Below, piece by piece: positions 1 through 10,560 of a stretch of DNA of 64,000 bases (its first letter is position 1; the number at the start of each line of letters is the position of its first letter). The DNA lies in contig JAJUBI010000006.1 of assembly GCA_022419385.1 (NCBI GenBank), forward strand, positions 1,550,001-1,614,000. Reading direction: 5' to 3'. The notes beneath the pieces are model-generated. The model did not search any database and had not been told where the DNA came from. It saw nothing but the letters and a program-made list of their open reading frames with translations. The position numbers and the translations under genes are program-made. Source of the stretch: Paraconiothyrium sp. Pb-2020. Lineage: Eukaryota; Ascomycota; Dothideomycetes; Pleosporales; Didymosphaeriaceae.

Positions 1-311
1 GCTGTTTAGCCTACACAACCGAGGTTGATGGTTTAGTAGCTGCATATATGTAAACATGCCAGCGAATTCAAGTTAAATAAGGCATATAGCACTTTTACTA
101 TCGGCATTGCAGTGGAAGTCTTGGACAGGTGTAGTGTTTAAGAAAAACCTCAGCTCGTAAGTCTTATGAACATAGTGATGATCGAGTCGGATAAAGAGAC
201 AATCCAGCAATCAAAGTTTAATCAACTAGGCGATAACATGAACGTACCAAATTTTACGCCTCGACTCCTTTATGCCCCGCTTCTAACCCAAATATCTACA
301 TCAACACCCCT
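1..311. other. Intergenic, nothing recognised
   Basis: AT-moderate sequence downstream of the minus-strand secreted-protein gene. No open frame with family features, no RNA gene and no repeat was seen on either strand. Confidence 0.5.
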
Positions 312-766
312 CTAACAAAACTCCCCCTCACAAGCACACCCGTTATCCTTCGCCCACTGCTGCTTCGCATTCTGAAGGCATGCCTTGTAGCTATCAAAGC
401 CGGCGCCCTTGACATAACTTCCATCCACAAAAGTGGTATCACCCTCAGTCCAGCACTGACGGTTGCTCATAGCCAAGCAAGTAAAGTAGGGAACATTACA
501 GACGTCGGCAGAGGGGAGCTCGGCGGCAGTGAACTTGGTGCGGTAGCGGGCAAGGCCGCCCTCGGTCCATTCGCCGCCCCACTCGGACCGGACGACGCAG
601 CCGGGGACGTTGCGAGTTTCTAATGAGGTGGAATGTTAGAAAGCATAACTGGTTGTGGCGTGGAAGGCCTACCGATGTTCTTGATGGGCTCGGCGTGCAG
701 ATCTGCTGGTGCGGCGGCGGCGAGGAATGGAAGGGCGAATAGGAGAAAGCTGGTGGAGAACTGCAT
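312..766 (-). CDS. Small secreted cysteine-rich protein (8 Cys)
   Basis: Two exons: 766-673 and 619-312, joined across a 53-nt GT..AG intron (620-672, phase 1). The product is about 131 residues. It opens with a clear signal peptide (MQFSTSFLLFALPFLAAAAP), probably cleaved in the Ala-rich stretch. The mature part has eight cysteines, an even number that suits four disulfides, and ends in CACEGEFC. No transmembrane segment follows. The start at 766 was chosen because the signal peptide begins there; an upstream in-frame Met (826) would bury it. A TATA-like box lies about 175 nt upstream. I do not recognise the family. Size, secretion and cysteine content resemble fungal effector-like or extracellular small proteins, but that is only a class resemblance. 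Confidence 0.82.
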
Positions 767-2458
767 TGTGCTTGAAGCGTGCTTGTTATTTTGGTGAGAT
801 GTCAATGAATATGGTTTGGCTTTCAAAGCTCTGGAAGAAAGAGAAGAAATATGTGGATCGAGGCGAGGCGCCGAAGTGAGTGTGGGAAAAGAATGTGTGT
901 TGGTGTGATGTTCTTAGATACATGAGTTTGGCATACTTTATATACCATTTGATCATCGAACCTGACAAGTCCATTCCGAGGCTTTGCAAAGCCACTAAAG
1001 CGTTCAACACCGACACGACAAGGTTCCAGCGAACTATGTTCGCAATGTGCTTCCACACTATCTCGCTCACACAGCTCGGTGCGCAAGTATAGAAACTATC
1101 CCATGGATGTCCGAGGTCTTGATCACATTGCGGGGCCACGATAGTGGAGCCATTGACGGACGGGACGAAGTCAAGCCAACGCCACGTCTGAGAAATTGGG
1201 TCGTATGCACCCTGCATCCATACTAGCAACGGAATGTAAATGCTCGCCAGGTTCTTGCACTGCCGTCCGGCCCCTTCGCGGACATTGACATGTAAAGCGA
1301 GGTTGTTATAGCGCGCGGAAGGAATTGAAAAATTACCGCTTTTGGTGTAGTATCGTTTGAGCTTATGATGAACGAGACCCGCTTTTGATGAATATCCTCC
1401 GGGTGGGGTTTGTTGATCCTTGCCGCTCGCCCCTAACATCGTCATTTCGGATTGGCTATGTTTCTATTTTAAATCCGCGTAGCACTGTGGCTCTGCGAAG
1501 TCTCTTATGAACGGCACAGTGGAGGTGCTTGAGCTTTTTCCGACACAGTCAATTTTGGAGTTATTTTTCCTGCTGTGCCTTTTATTTGAAGTAATGAGGA
1601 AGGAATTTTACGTGGCTGCGCTGGTCCTCGTGTCTTCAAGCTCCCAAAAGAGCGTCTGACCGGCGCTCCGTCAATCCCTTAGGGACTTCATTGACCGTCT
1701 GGAGCACGTCGCTGTCGGTCTCAGCCTCGGCAAGTTCTCTTGTAGGCGACCTCGCACGCACTGGAGGCCCTTGCATTAGTTTTAAGCCACTTACAACTTA
1801 ATTTACAGCGAGGTATAACCTTTGGTTCATAAGTAGAGCTGAAGTTAGGTTTTGTTGAGCGACTGTTGTGTGCTATCGCACTCCTATGTAAGTCCCTCAA
1901 TCGCCTCTTGACTCTCTTTCACTTAAGACTAAACGTCGTCGTCTTTGCCGTGAAGCAAGTTGTTCCCGTGTTTCTCTGCTCTTGTCCTGGAGCATGGTAA
2001 AAGAAGTAGGCGGATTCCCAGAACACACCACGAAGTTCGTGTTATGGAGCCTCGCATATGAGGTCGATGATTGAAATGATATGGCGCTACCTTTCGGCGA
2101 TGGGCTATTATATGTCCGTCAAAGTTGGAATAACTTCCGTTGCATGAACTGATGTCGACCGCTGTGTGTACGGCACGCGTTGAGAACATCGTCGAGCACG
2201 AGGACTGATCAAGATGTGAGGTCGTCTAGAGGAAGCTTAATGCAGGACGCATTGAGCACGATCAATGGGCCTAGTATGACTGCCCGTGCACACATCTAAC
2301 TCCAGCATGGGGTAGGACATGGTACGAAACCGAGGAGTGAGGATGTAAACTACTGCTCGAGGATGTTGTGAAGATAGCGCGGGGCTAAGGGTCGCTTAGG
2401 CAAAAAAAGGTGTCAAACCTCCCGAAGAGAAAGCAAATTGAACCCACGCTACAACGAC
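767..2458. other. Intergenic, 1.7 kb, one doubtful ORF
   Basis: Upstream region of the secreted-protein gene. A 219-codon minus-strand frame (786-1445) lies here, but it overlaps the TATA-like box and shows no family motif, so it is not called. Nothing else was recognised. Confidence 0.4.
937..944 (-). promoter_or_regulatory. TATA-like box of the secreted-protein gene
   Basis: On the minus strand the sequence reads TATATAAA, 171-178 nt before the ATG at 766. The position suits a core promoter with a modest 5' UTR. Inferred from motif and spacing only. Confidence 0.4.
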
Positions 2459-2463
2459 AAAAA
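2459..2463 (-). terminator. Pol III terminator (T5) of the tRNA gene
   Basis: On the minus strand a run of five T lies about 11 nt beyond the last base of the tRNA. This is the usual place and form of an RNA polymerase III stop, and it supports the tRNA as a transcription unit of its own. Confidence 0.6.
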
Positions 2464-2474
2464 GAAACTTTCTT

Positions 2475-2599
2475 AGCTGAGCTACGTTTCGATCGTAGGT
2501 CTGTATTTCGTTAGTCTAATGGTCTACGATCGAGTTTTTTGACCTGAAACGTACCCTCCGGGTTATGAGCCCGGCGCGCTTCCGCTGCGCCACTCAGCT
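2475..2599 (-). tRNA. tRNA-Met (CAU), elongator type, split by a 54-nt insertion in the variable loop
   Basis: All arms fold. The acceptor AGCTGAG/CTCAGCT has 7 perfect pairs. The D stem is GCGC/GCGC. The anticodon stem CCGGG/CCCGG encloses loop CTCATAA (anticodon CAT). The T stem CTACG/CGTAG encloses loop ATCGAAA. The A box (TGGCGCAGCGG) and B box (GATCGAAAC) match Pol III consensus, the next base is A (discriminator), and a T5 run follows. The anticodon loop has no canonical 37/38 intron. Instead the variable loop AGG|AC is parted by 54 nt (2501-2554). The insert begins GTACGT, has GACTAAC ten bases before its end, and ends TACAG: the three signals of a fungal spliceosomal intron. Removing it leaves a normal 5-nt variable loop and a 72-nt tRNA including the discriminator base. 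It could be an expressed tRNA spliced in an unusual way, or an interrupted pseudo-tRNA. Confidence 0.75.
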
Positions 2600-3221
2600 T
2601 TTTGAAGCTCAAAGTGATTTGATGAAAAATTTGCACTGTATTGAACATATAGAGCCATTGAAATTCTCAGCTGTCCGTGTGATAGTTGAGGTCAGACGCG
2701 AACCACAACTGCCTTGCTGCACGGTAATTTGGTCAGTGTGGGGCTCTTTTGCCTCTCGGTAAACGTGACGGCACCAACGACACCACTCAAAGCAAAAGGA
2801 CTTCTAGCAGCCAAGGATAAGCCAATAGCTTCCCAGGGAACTATTATTCCCTTTGTTCGGTATATCTAATCGATAGGAATCGTTGGACGACGACAATGGC
2901 GGAAACCATTGGATAGCATTTACATGGATGGCACGATAGGGAGTTACTAGGGTTGCATACATCTGCCGCCGCAACAGCTGAAGTCTCAGCGATTTGCCAA
3001 ATATCAAGGCAAGCTTCTGCAATGACTTTGTCGTTGGGCGTGAGCTGACCATTGATTGCTGGCAGGCGTCCGACGAGTCACGCTAGACCAGTGCGGTTAG
3101 TACAAAAGTCGCGTCGCGCATCCACCACTTTAGACGCGTAGCACCTTGAGCCAGCCCGTACCATACTCCCGCTGTGCAGTACATCCACACGCTCCAATGT
3201 CGCCGTCCGTCTAGACTCTCC
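2600..3221. other. Intergenic between tRNA-Met and CTF18
   Basis: Holds the upstream regions of the tRNA (-) and CTF18 (+), which diverge. Short frames at 2565-2762 (+) and 2804-3052 (-) have no family features and are not called. Confidence 0.45.
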
Positions 3222-6200
3222 ATGAGTACGTACTCAGACGGAATACCAACCTCCTTTGATCCCGCTCTCCTCAACTCCGAACCCGAATTTCTTGACGCGC
3301 CCTTATCTGATTCTTTCTCTGACGACCTCAACGCGATCCAGCAGTGCTTTGCCGACGAAAAAGCCAGAAAAACCAGCGCAGGCATAGTCATACAACATCG
3401 TATCTGGAGCACTTTAGAAGCCTTCAGGAGCGAGGAAGATTACCCAATCGGTACTGCGGAAGATCGAGTTGCTTGACAACCGAACTGACATCCCCAGACA
3501 CGCCGCTCAAGCACCTCAAGAACGCGCCGATACATAATCTCCCAATTCAAAGTGGGATTCCCTCCTCTCCACCCATAATGCCACTCGTTTCCTCACCTCT
3601 GGCGTACCCAGTCAGCTCGATAGTAAACCCCACCTCGCCGAAGAAGAGGAAGCGATCAGATGCAGAGCGCAGCCCGCTCAAGGATGTTCCAAACAACAAT
3701 GCTTCAAGAAGGGTGGGTGCCTTCTTGGACGACTCAGATGACGAGGACGAAATCGCTTTGCTCAAAGAGCAAGCCCTGAAAAGGAGAGCTATCAACAGCA
3801 TCAAGGATCTGCCAGCTCTACCAGATGGTATGGATGACTACACGCCGCCGGCGAGCCAACCATCAGAGATTGCAGATCCGGAGACAGTACCCCTAGAAGC
3901 GTTAGACGAATACTTCAAGTCGCCTTCTCCCGTCAAGCAGCCCGTTGTAACCGCGGACGATCCTACCTCAGCGCAGCCAAATCGCGGCAAGGTCGCACGG
4001 ACGGCTTCCGGAAAGCCTTTTTACCTCCCGAAGAAGCTCCATCGAGATCCAGTATCGTACGAGCAGCTCATCGCATCTCGGTCTACTGGCGACCAGGGAC
4101 AGGCCAGACAAAGTTACTATGGCATCAACATCCACCGGCTCATCGACGACGCGAAAGCGATGGATGAGGCGAAAGCTGCTCGCCAAGAGGAAACACAGAT
4201 GCAAACTATGCGACAGTCTGTTGAGCAGCCTGTGTCTGGGACGGCAAGCCGAACGCTAATGTGGACTGAAAAATACCGCGCGAAGAAGTTCACAGACTTG
4301 GTCGGAGATGAACGTACACATCGCTCTGTTCTGCGGTGGCTCAAAGCATGGGACCCCATTGTATTCCCAGGTTCAGCCAAGCAAAAGCCAAAGAGTGCAA
4401 AGAAGGGATTTGAAGAAGAGGAGCAGAGACATCGTAAGATTCTTATGCTCACCGGGCCGCCTGGTCTAGGAAAGACAACTCTTGCCCACGTATGCGCTCG
4501 GCAGGCTGGTTACGAAGTGCAAGAGATCAATGCATCCGATGAGCGCAGTAAAGACGTTGTGAAAGGTCGCATTCGCGATATGGTCGGTACCGAGAACGTG
4601 CGCGGAGTGAACACATCTACAGCAAGTGGCAAGGTTCGCAAAGCGGGCAAACCGGTGTGCGTGGTCGTTGACGAAGTTGACGGCGTAGTATCTGGCAGTG
4701 GTGGCGCTGGTGAGGGAGGTTTCGTCAAGGCGTTGATCGATCTCATCAATCTCGACGAGAAGAACTCGAAAAACGTGGGACAACAGAACTCCACAGGATC
4801 GAAACGAAAGAAAAAAGGCGATCGATTTCGACTACTGCGGCCTCTTGTCCTTATATGTAACGATGTCTACCACCCCTCACTGCGACCGCTGCGACAGTCA
4901 TCACTCGCCGAGATCATTCACATCCGCAAACCCGCGCTAAATATGGTCGTTTCACGCATGCAGGAAGTTTTTGTTAAGGAAGGCATTCAGTGTGACTCGG
5001 ACGGTGTGCGACGGTTATGTGAGGCTACTTGGGGTGTTAGCACGAAGAAGGAGGGTGGCACAGGGAGTGGAACAGGCGAAGGAGACATTCGCGGCATAAT
5101 GGTCGTTGGGGAATGGGTTGCCAGTCGCTTCAGGAGCGCCATCGATCCCAAGATCAAGGACATGCCGAGACTCAGTCGTCGCTGGATCGAGGACAATATT
5201 ATCAATGATCTCGGACATGGCGGCGGAGCAGCTCGCAGCTTGGGCAGAGGCGGCACAAAGGATGTGGTCGATCGGGTCTTTCGCGAAGGCGCTGGGTTTC
5301 CCAAGCAGGCCGAAACAAGCAATGTCCAAACAGCAACCGCAAGAGCAAAGCAAGGTGTGATTGGTGTTGCTGAAGCAGCGAAGAAACGCGCAATGGCTCG
5401 ACTTCGGGAGATGGTAGACACGAGCGGTGACTGCGATCGCATCGTCACTGGTAAGCTTTTTCGATTCTCGCTTTGAACGGCTACTTATTATAATTAGACT
5501 GCTTTTCTGCCTACCCTACGAAAGCCTTTCAGGACGACAACTACCTCAGCAAGCCCACCGTGGCATACGAATGGTTACACTTCCATGATACCCTCTCCTC
5601 CGCCGTTCACGGATCCCAGGAATGGGAGCTTGCGCCTTACCTCTCGCAATCTGTTCTTGCCTTCCACAACCTCTTTGCCTCACCCCGTCAACAATCTTCG
5701 AATTCCATTACTGACCCTGATGCAGAGACGAGCGCGTTCTCTGGCCCCGGTGCAAACTACATGGCCAGGGAAGAGCTGAAAAAGAACAGGGCGCAGTTAA
5801 TGGCATTGCAGAGCACACTGAGTCTGCCACTTGCCAGACTATTCAAGAGCCCAGAAGAAATGGCACTCGAGCTCATACCATATGTTCTTAGGATGCTGTC
5901 CCCAGACGTGAGACCCGTTATAGTAAACACTGGTGCCGCAGGTTCGAAGTCGGTAGCTACCGCTTCCGTCCGGAAAGCATCAGAGAAGGCCCTTGTCAAG
6001 AGAGCCGTGGATGCCATGGCTGCTACAGGCGTTCGCTTTGAAAGGAGCAGGGTGGAGATAGATGACATAGCGAACCGAAGTGGTGGGTGGGTTCTGCGCA
6101 TGGAACCCCCGCTCGACTCATTTACTGCCTTCGAGACGTTGGCTGGCAAGAAGGACGACAAAGTACGATACGCGGTACGCAGTGTGCTGGAAACGGAGTG

Positions 6201-6510
6201 GAAGAAGGAGAGTGTGCGGATAGAGGCGGAAGCACGAAAGCGGAGAGGGGGCCAGCTCGAAGATGATGAAATGGCCCAAGACGTAAAGGAGGAGGTCGAC
6301 GAGGTAAAGGCAGCGGAAGAGAACAACAAGGCTGTGAAGAGGGACTTCTTTGGCAGAATCATCAAAGAGACTCCATTAGCGCAAGGTGTCAAGAGAGAGA
6401 AAAAGGTGGTGAACAATGATGAGGGTAGGATATGGGTGAGCTTTCATGAAGGCTTTTCGAATGCTGTGCGGAAACCCATTACTATTGATGAGCTGATGAG
6501 AGGGCTATGA
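3222..6510 (+). CDS. CTF18: CTF18, alternative RFC clamp-loader large subunit
   Basis: Large subunit of the CTF18-RFC complex, which loads PCNA and supports sister-chromatid cohesion in the nucleus. Exons are 3222-3450, 3498-5450 and one ending at 6510. A disordered acidic N-terminus is followed by the RFC-box WTEKYRAKKFTDLVGDE, Walker A GPPGLGKTT, Walker B VVDEVDG, an ISNDVY-like sensor region (ICNDVYHPSLRPLR), and the CTF18-specific C-terminus with AYEWLHFHD. The start at 3222 (MSTYSD) is preferred over 3174 because the upstream stretch looks non-coding. The second intron starts at 5451. Its best acceptor by homology (5496) gives the conserved DCFSAYPTK, but then an AAAA run (5520-5523) throws the frame by one. 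The acceptor at 5524 restores the frame, drops that segment and gives 1055 residues. The family is certain; the exon 3 boundary is not. Confidence 0.9.
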
Positions 6511-7062
6511 GTCTTTCACATCAAAGGTAGATCACCGAATTTCGTCATCTCATGTTGACATTGTCTCATGACCCCTTGCTTATTATCTGTTCACCTATAT
6601 ACCCATACATTATGTGAACATCGTCCTATTACATGGCTAAATGTTGCGTTTGTTGTAACGAAACACAAGTGAATGTCAGTTTTCAAAGTCAATCTCATCA
6701 TTGAAGGGGTAATGAGTCCTCCCGTTTCAACGAATGCGTGCCCTTGTGAAAGTATGTCAGAATCATCTACTCGAGAGCATGCGCTTGGATGAGTTGGGTG
6801 CCCTAATCGAGACAAACATCTGGAAACTTTTTTTCCTTTCTGTCGTTGCCTCCGAAGTCAGCATCGTGTACAGCGGCTACGAGGAATCTAATGCCCAGCG
6901 CCTGGCTCGAGGCATATTGGGAGAACCATAAGCTTGACCTCGAGGTGACTCAAAATGGTGTAGCATGTTCGGCAAAGCTCCAGGCATAGATTATGCTGCA
7001 TAAGAACAGAACTACATGAAGGGAATATATCTATTTACATATACAAGTGGAAAATTGACCAA
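6511..7062. other. Intergenic between convergent genes
   Basis: 3' flanks of CTF18 (+) and the b561-like gene (-). A 65-codon frame (6734-6931) has no recognisable feature. Nothing else was seen. Confidence 0.45.
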
Positions 7063-10000
7063 TTACCCCATGTTCCCGGCCTCATAAGCGTATGGGTTCC
7101 CTTTGGGCGGCAATGCTTCGGTCTTCACCACCAAGTCTCTGTCCCATCCCAACTCCGTCGGCGTCTTCGGTTGTTTTGGAGTCTTCAGCGGCCGACTGAA
7201 ACTCTCATACCGCCTGAGTGTCGGACCTGGCGCACCGCCGCCGAAATTCTGCGTATCAATCGAAGGTGGGGCATAGCTCACAAAGCGGCTTTGCGGGTCG
7301 AGTTCAGAGGAAGGCCTAAAGTCGTTGGGCGCAGGGTTATAGTATTCGGCGACGTTGGTAGGTTTGGGTGGAGGAAAAAGAGACCTGCGCTCGCCTTCGA
7401 AGGCGCCTAGACTGGCGTTGTACATTTGGGGCGGCGGGCCTTGCTCTCGGGGATCGACGAAAGGGTTGGAAGAGATAGAGGGAACCCGGTTCCCGGGATG
7501 GGGGTCTTCTTGATCACCCAGTTTGCGCGCGTCGACCGGCCAGCCAATCTTAGAGTCCTCTTTCCCAAGAAGATCGGCGGTCCTCCGCTCTACGAGTGGC
7601 GGGCGTGTAGTCGGATCAGGCACGGGAGTCGAATCGAAGCCAAATGTTTTCATGGTGTCGCTCCTCTTCGTTCCGAATCCACCCTTCTCGGAGAAGGTAA
7701 CATCACCACGCTCCCCACCACCGCGCTTCGCAATCCTCCGCTCGAGAATGAATCTTGCTATCAACAGTCCGGTGGCACCGATTTGCATAAATAGAACCAA
7801 ATTTAACACACCGACAAGCACAGGGGCCGTGAGAACAGCATCGACTATGCACAGCGAGATGGCACGCAAGTCCGAGAAGCCTTGAATCCACGAGATCATG
7901 CCAAAGCTGAGAACCTGCTGGATGAGCATGTTGGCGATTATGTGGATCTTGTGAGGACCCTTAATAGCGGCGAGCTGGTTTTTGAAGAGGAAGGCTGAAG
8001 GAGGAGGAATGGGTATCGCCGTGCGGAGACGCATGAAGCTCAGAGTGACAGCAGGAATGATGAAAAGAAGCGCGAGGAGGCCGAAGATCTATCCATGATT
8101 AGTAGGCATGCATATACACAAGAACATAACATACACTGTGTGCCGTCTGGAAATGCGCTGCCGATCCTTTGCCAGCTATCCCAAGGATGATGCCGACAAA
8201 GGCAAGAGGAGTGAAGAAACCAAGGAGCACAATCGTGCGCCACTTCTTCATCTTTGCATCATTAATGGGGTGGCCAATCATGTCGGAGAAGCGCCAGATT
8301 GCACCCAGCGCGAGATAAGCCGGAAGAGCAAAGAAGAACGCCAGGGTAGAGAAGAGTACTGCTTCAGTTAGTAAGTCACGCAAGTAATGGACAAAGTGAA
8401 CATACCGTGCAATGCTGTCATGATCGCGAATGGTTTTAGCTCGAGCCCATTGATCGTTACTGCCTGCTCAGCAATGTCGATCGTGAACTTGTTGCCCTCG
8501 TTCGTGACTGTGATAGGACCTTTTGGAAGCGCGGCCAGAGTACTGTTGTCAAGTGGAGGGGACGTAGCAATTCCCTTGTTTTCCTTCAGGGCTGGGCCTT
8601 GCATAACACCCAGAGCAAGAGCAGCGAGCCCACCAAGCCCAGCACAGGTGATAGTATCGACTCCGGTCTGAGCGATTCCCTGCAATGTCTGATCGTCGAC
8701 AGCGGGTGTAACAGTATCGGCACGCCGGCTTAAATGACGATAGGGAACTACTCTTATCAGTCTATCATCATGTCAAAGGAACATTAAGCTCACCTACTCC
8801 GCTAGCCTCAACGCTTCGCTTCACTGGTGCTGCTCCAGAGCTGTTCTTTCCCATATTGAGCATTTGCGAGATCAAGAGCACTCCCTCACCGGACAAGCCG
8901 CGCGCGAAAGCCACGACGGAGCCATTCAAAGAATCGTTGAACGTAGTTTGGGGAAGCGATGGAAGGTTCGTCGCGAGCTCTTTCGGAAAATCACCTTTGA
9001 TGACCTTTTGTAGGCCGCCGGCTTCCGATAGCGCGCTGACGCTGCCTTCCACGAGACCTCTCGCAGCGCCTTCGGCCGCTTTAGCCATATCCACATTGGT
9101 CGTGAGGCCTCCAGCTTGCGAGGTTAAGCTGTCTCCGATCGCCTTCATCCCGCCGTTTTGCAGTAAGCTCACTACTAGATTTTTGGTGAACTGTTCTGCA
9201 ATTTGCTCTTCGGTCTGGTTGCCACCACTAATAGCCCGCGAAACCAACGCCGTACTGCTGTTTCCAGCAGTGTTACCCAAACCCAGCGCGATGCCTTCAC
9301 CGATACCCTTGCCAGCCCCGGAAGCTAGCGACACAAGGCTGGAACTGTCGAGATTGAAACTACCTCCACTGCTTTGGAGGAGCATGCTGAGGTTCGAAGA
9401 TTGCAAGAACGACTGGCTGAGCCCTAGGGTAAGGTTTCCTACGATGCCTGGAACATCCATCTGGGTTGGGTTGATTGCTGTTTGTCGCGTGGCCAGACTC
9501 CCGGTCGTGCCACTCTTGGTCAACCCCAATCCTTTGCTAGCTCCTTGTCCTAGACCGGCTCCAGCAGCGGCAGCTATCTGCGGTATTTGCGCCATGATGT
9601 CGCTATTTCCACCGGCTTGGCTGAGTAATTTCTGTACTGCTAAGCTGCTTGCAATTGGTCCAGTGACGCCTAGCCCAAAGTTTTTGGCGATAGTCATAAC
9701 GTCGCTACCGTTTGTAGGCGGGAATTGTTGCTGCGTGAGATTGAGACCGCTTGCACTACCCTGGCCGATGCCTTGGGCTAGGGAGAAAGCCACCATCCCG
9801 ATGGGTAGGTTCCCACTGCTCAGGTTGCCTAGACTAGGTGCAAGCTGGGCGCTCAGTCCACTCCCAAGATTCTGAGCTACCAAATTGACACCAGTAGGCT
9901 GTTGTCCGCTCGCGGCTGCAACCTTTGTTGCGATAGCTTTCGACTCATCTGGAGTGGTGAGATTGAGGCCATTCTCCGCGCCCATTCTACGGGATGTTAG

Positions 10001-10560
10001 GACATCATCATCAATGCGTCGCGTAATTAGACTCACCCAAGACCTATACCAAGGAAGTAAGCAGGCGTTGCCAATCCGTCAACTATAGATCCTGTAATTC
10101 CCGATAGTCCCTGCTGGAAGAGATCGCCTAAGCTGGTAGCATTTCCGCTCCCCCCGAGTATGCCCGTCAACCCGGAGAGTAAACCTCCACCATCGTCTCC
10201 ACCGCCTAGGAGCTGCCTCTTGTTTTGAATTGATCTATCGGCGGACTTTATCCGCGCGACCTCTGCCGACAAGCTCTTTCCAAAGTCCTTCAGCCCGTCA
10301 CTTTCCAAACTATTGCCATAGGTCATCGAAGCTTTCGCAACAGTGTCTGTAAGTTCCAATACTGCATGATGCAAGTGCGCATCTTCGTACAACGCATCGA
10401 TCGTTTCTGTCGAGAGGATACCGTCAAGTGCATGCGCCGGCCGCGCCTGGCTGGCCTTCAGCCATTCAGAGAACCAGAGTCCGAGTGAAACATAGAGAAG
10501 AATGGTAACCGTCAAAAGCGCGAATGGCAGGTGCCAGCCCGCCTTAGAAGAGGAGATCAT
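7063..10560 (-). CDS. Large membrane protein with Gly/Leu/Ser-rich ectodomain and cytochrome b561-like C-terminal region
   Basis: Five exons (10560-10037, 9986-8794, 8747-8406, 8358-8135, 8088-7063); introns of 46-50 nt fit in phase, giving 1102 residues. An N-terminal membrane anchor (about 9-30) is followed by a stretch of some 500 residues of low-complexity helices rich in GLG, GIG, GAG and QGA motifs with many N-x-S/T sites. A further membrane bundle (about 650-860) follows. Its MTALH, AHFQTAH and GPHKIHIIAN segments resemble the haem-ligand histidines of cytochrome b561. The last 240 residues are soluble, basic and proline-rich, and probably cytoplasmic. b561 proteins pass electrons across membranes using ascorbate-like donors; whether this one does is inference. 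The 8748-8793 intron has several possible acceptors, and the one used keeps SRRADTVTP in frame. The pieces could be read as three genes, but phases and lack of internal starts favour one. Confidence 0.72.

Noticed and set aside
786..1445. 219-codon minus-strand frame upstream of the secreted-protein gene
   Set aside because: It covers the TATA-like box of that gene, ends 20 nt before its ATG, and shows no family motif or splice partner.
2499..2557. Long variable arm (class II tRNA) as explanation of the tRNA insert
   Set aside because: Anticodon CAU is not Leu or Ser, 59 nt is far beyond class II arms, and the insert has exact intron signals.
8856..9875. 339-codon plus-strand frame
   Set aside because: Antisense to the low-complexity exon of the b561-like gene. 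Repetitive Gly/Leu/Ser codons open the opposite strand by composition.
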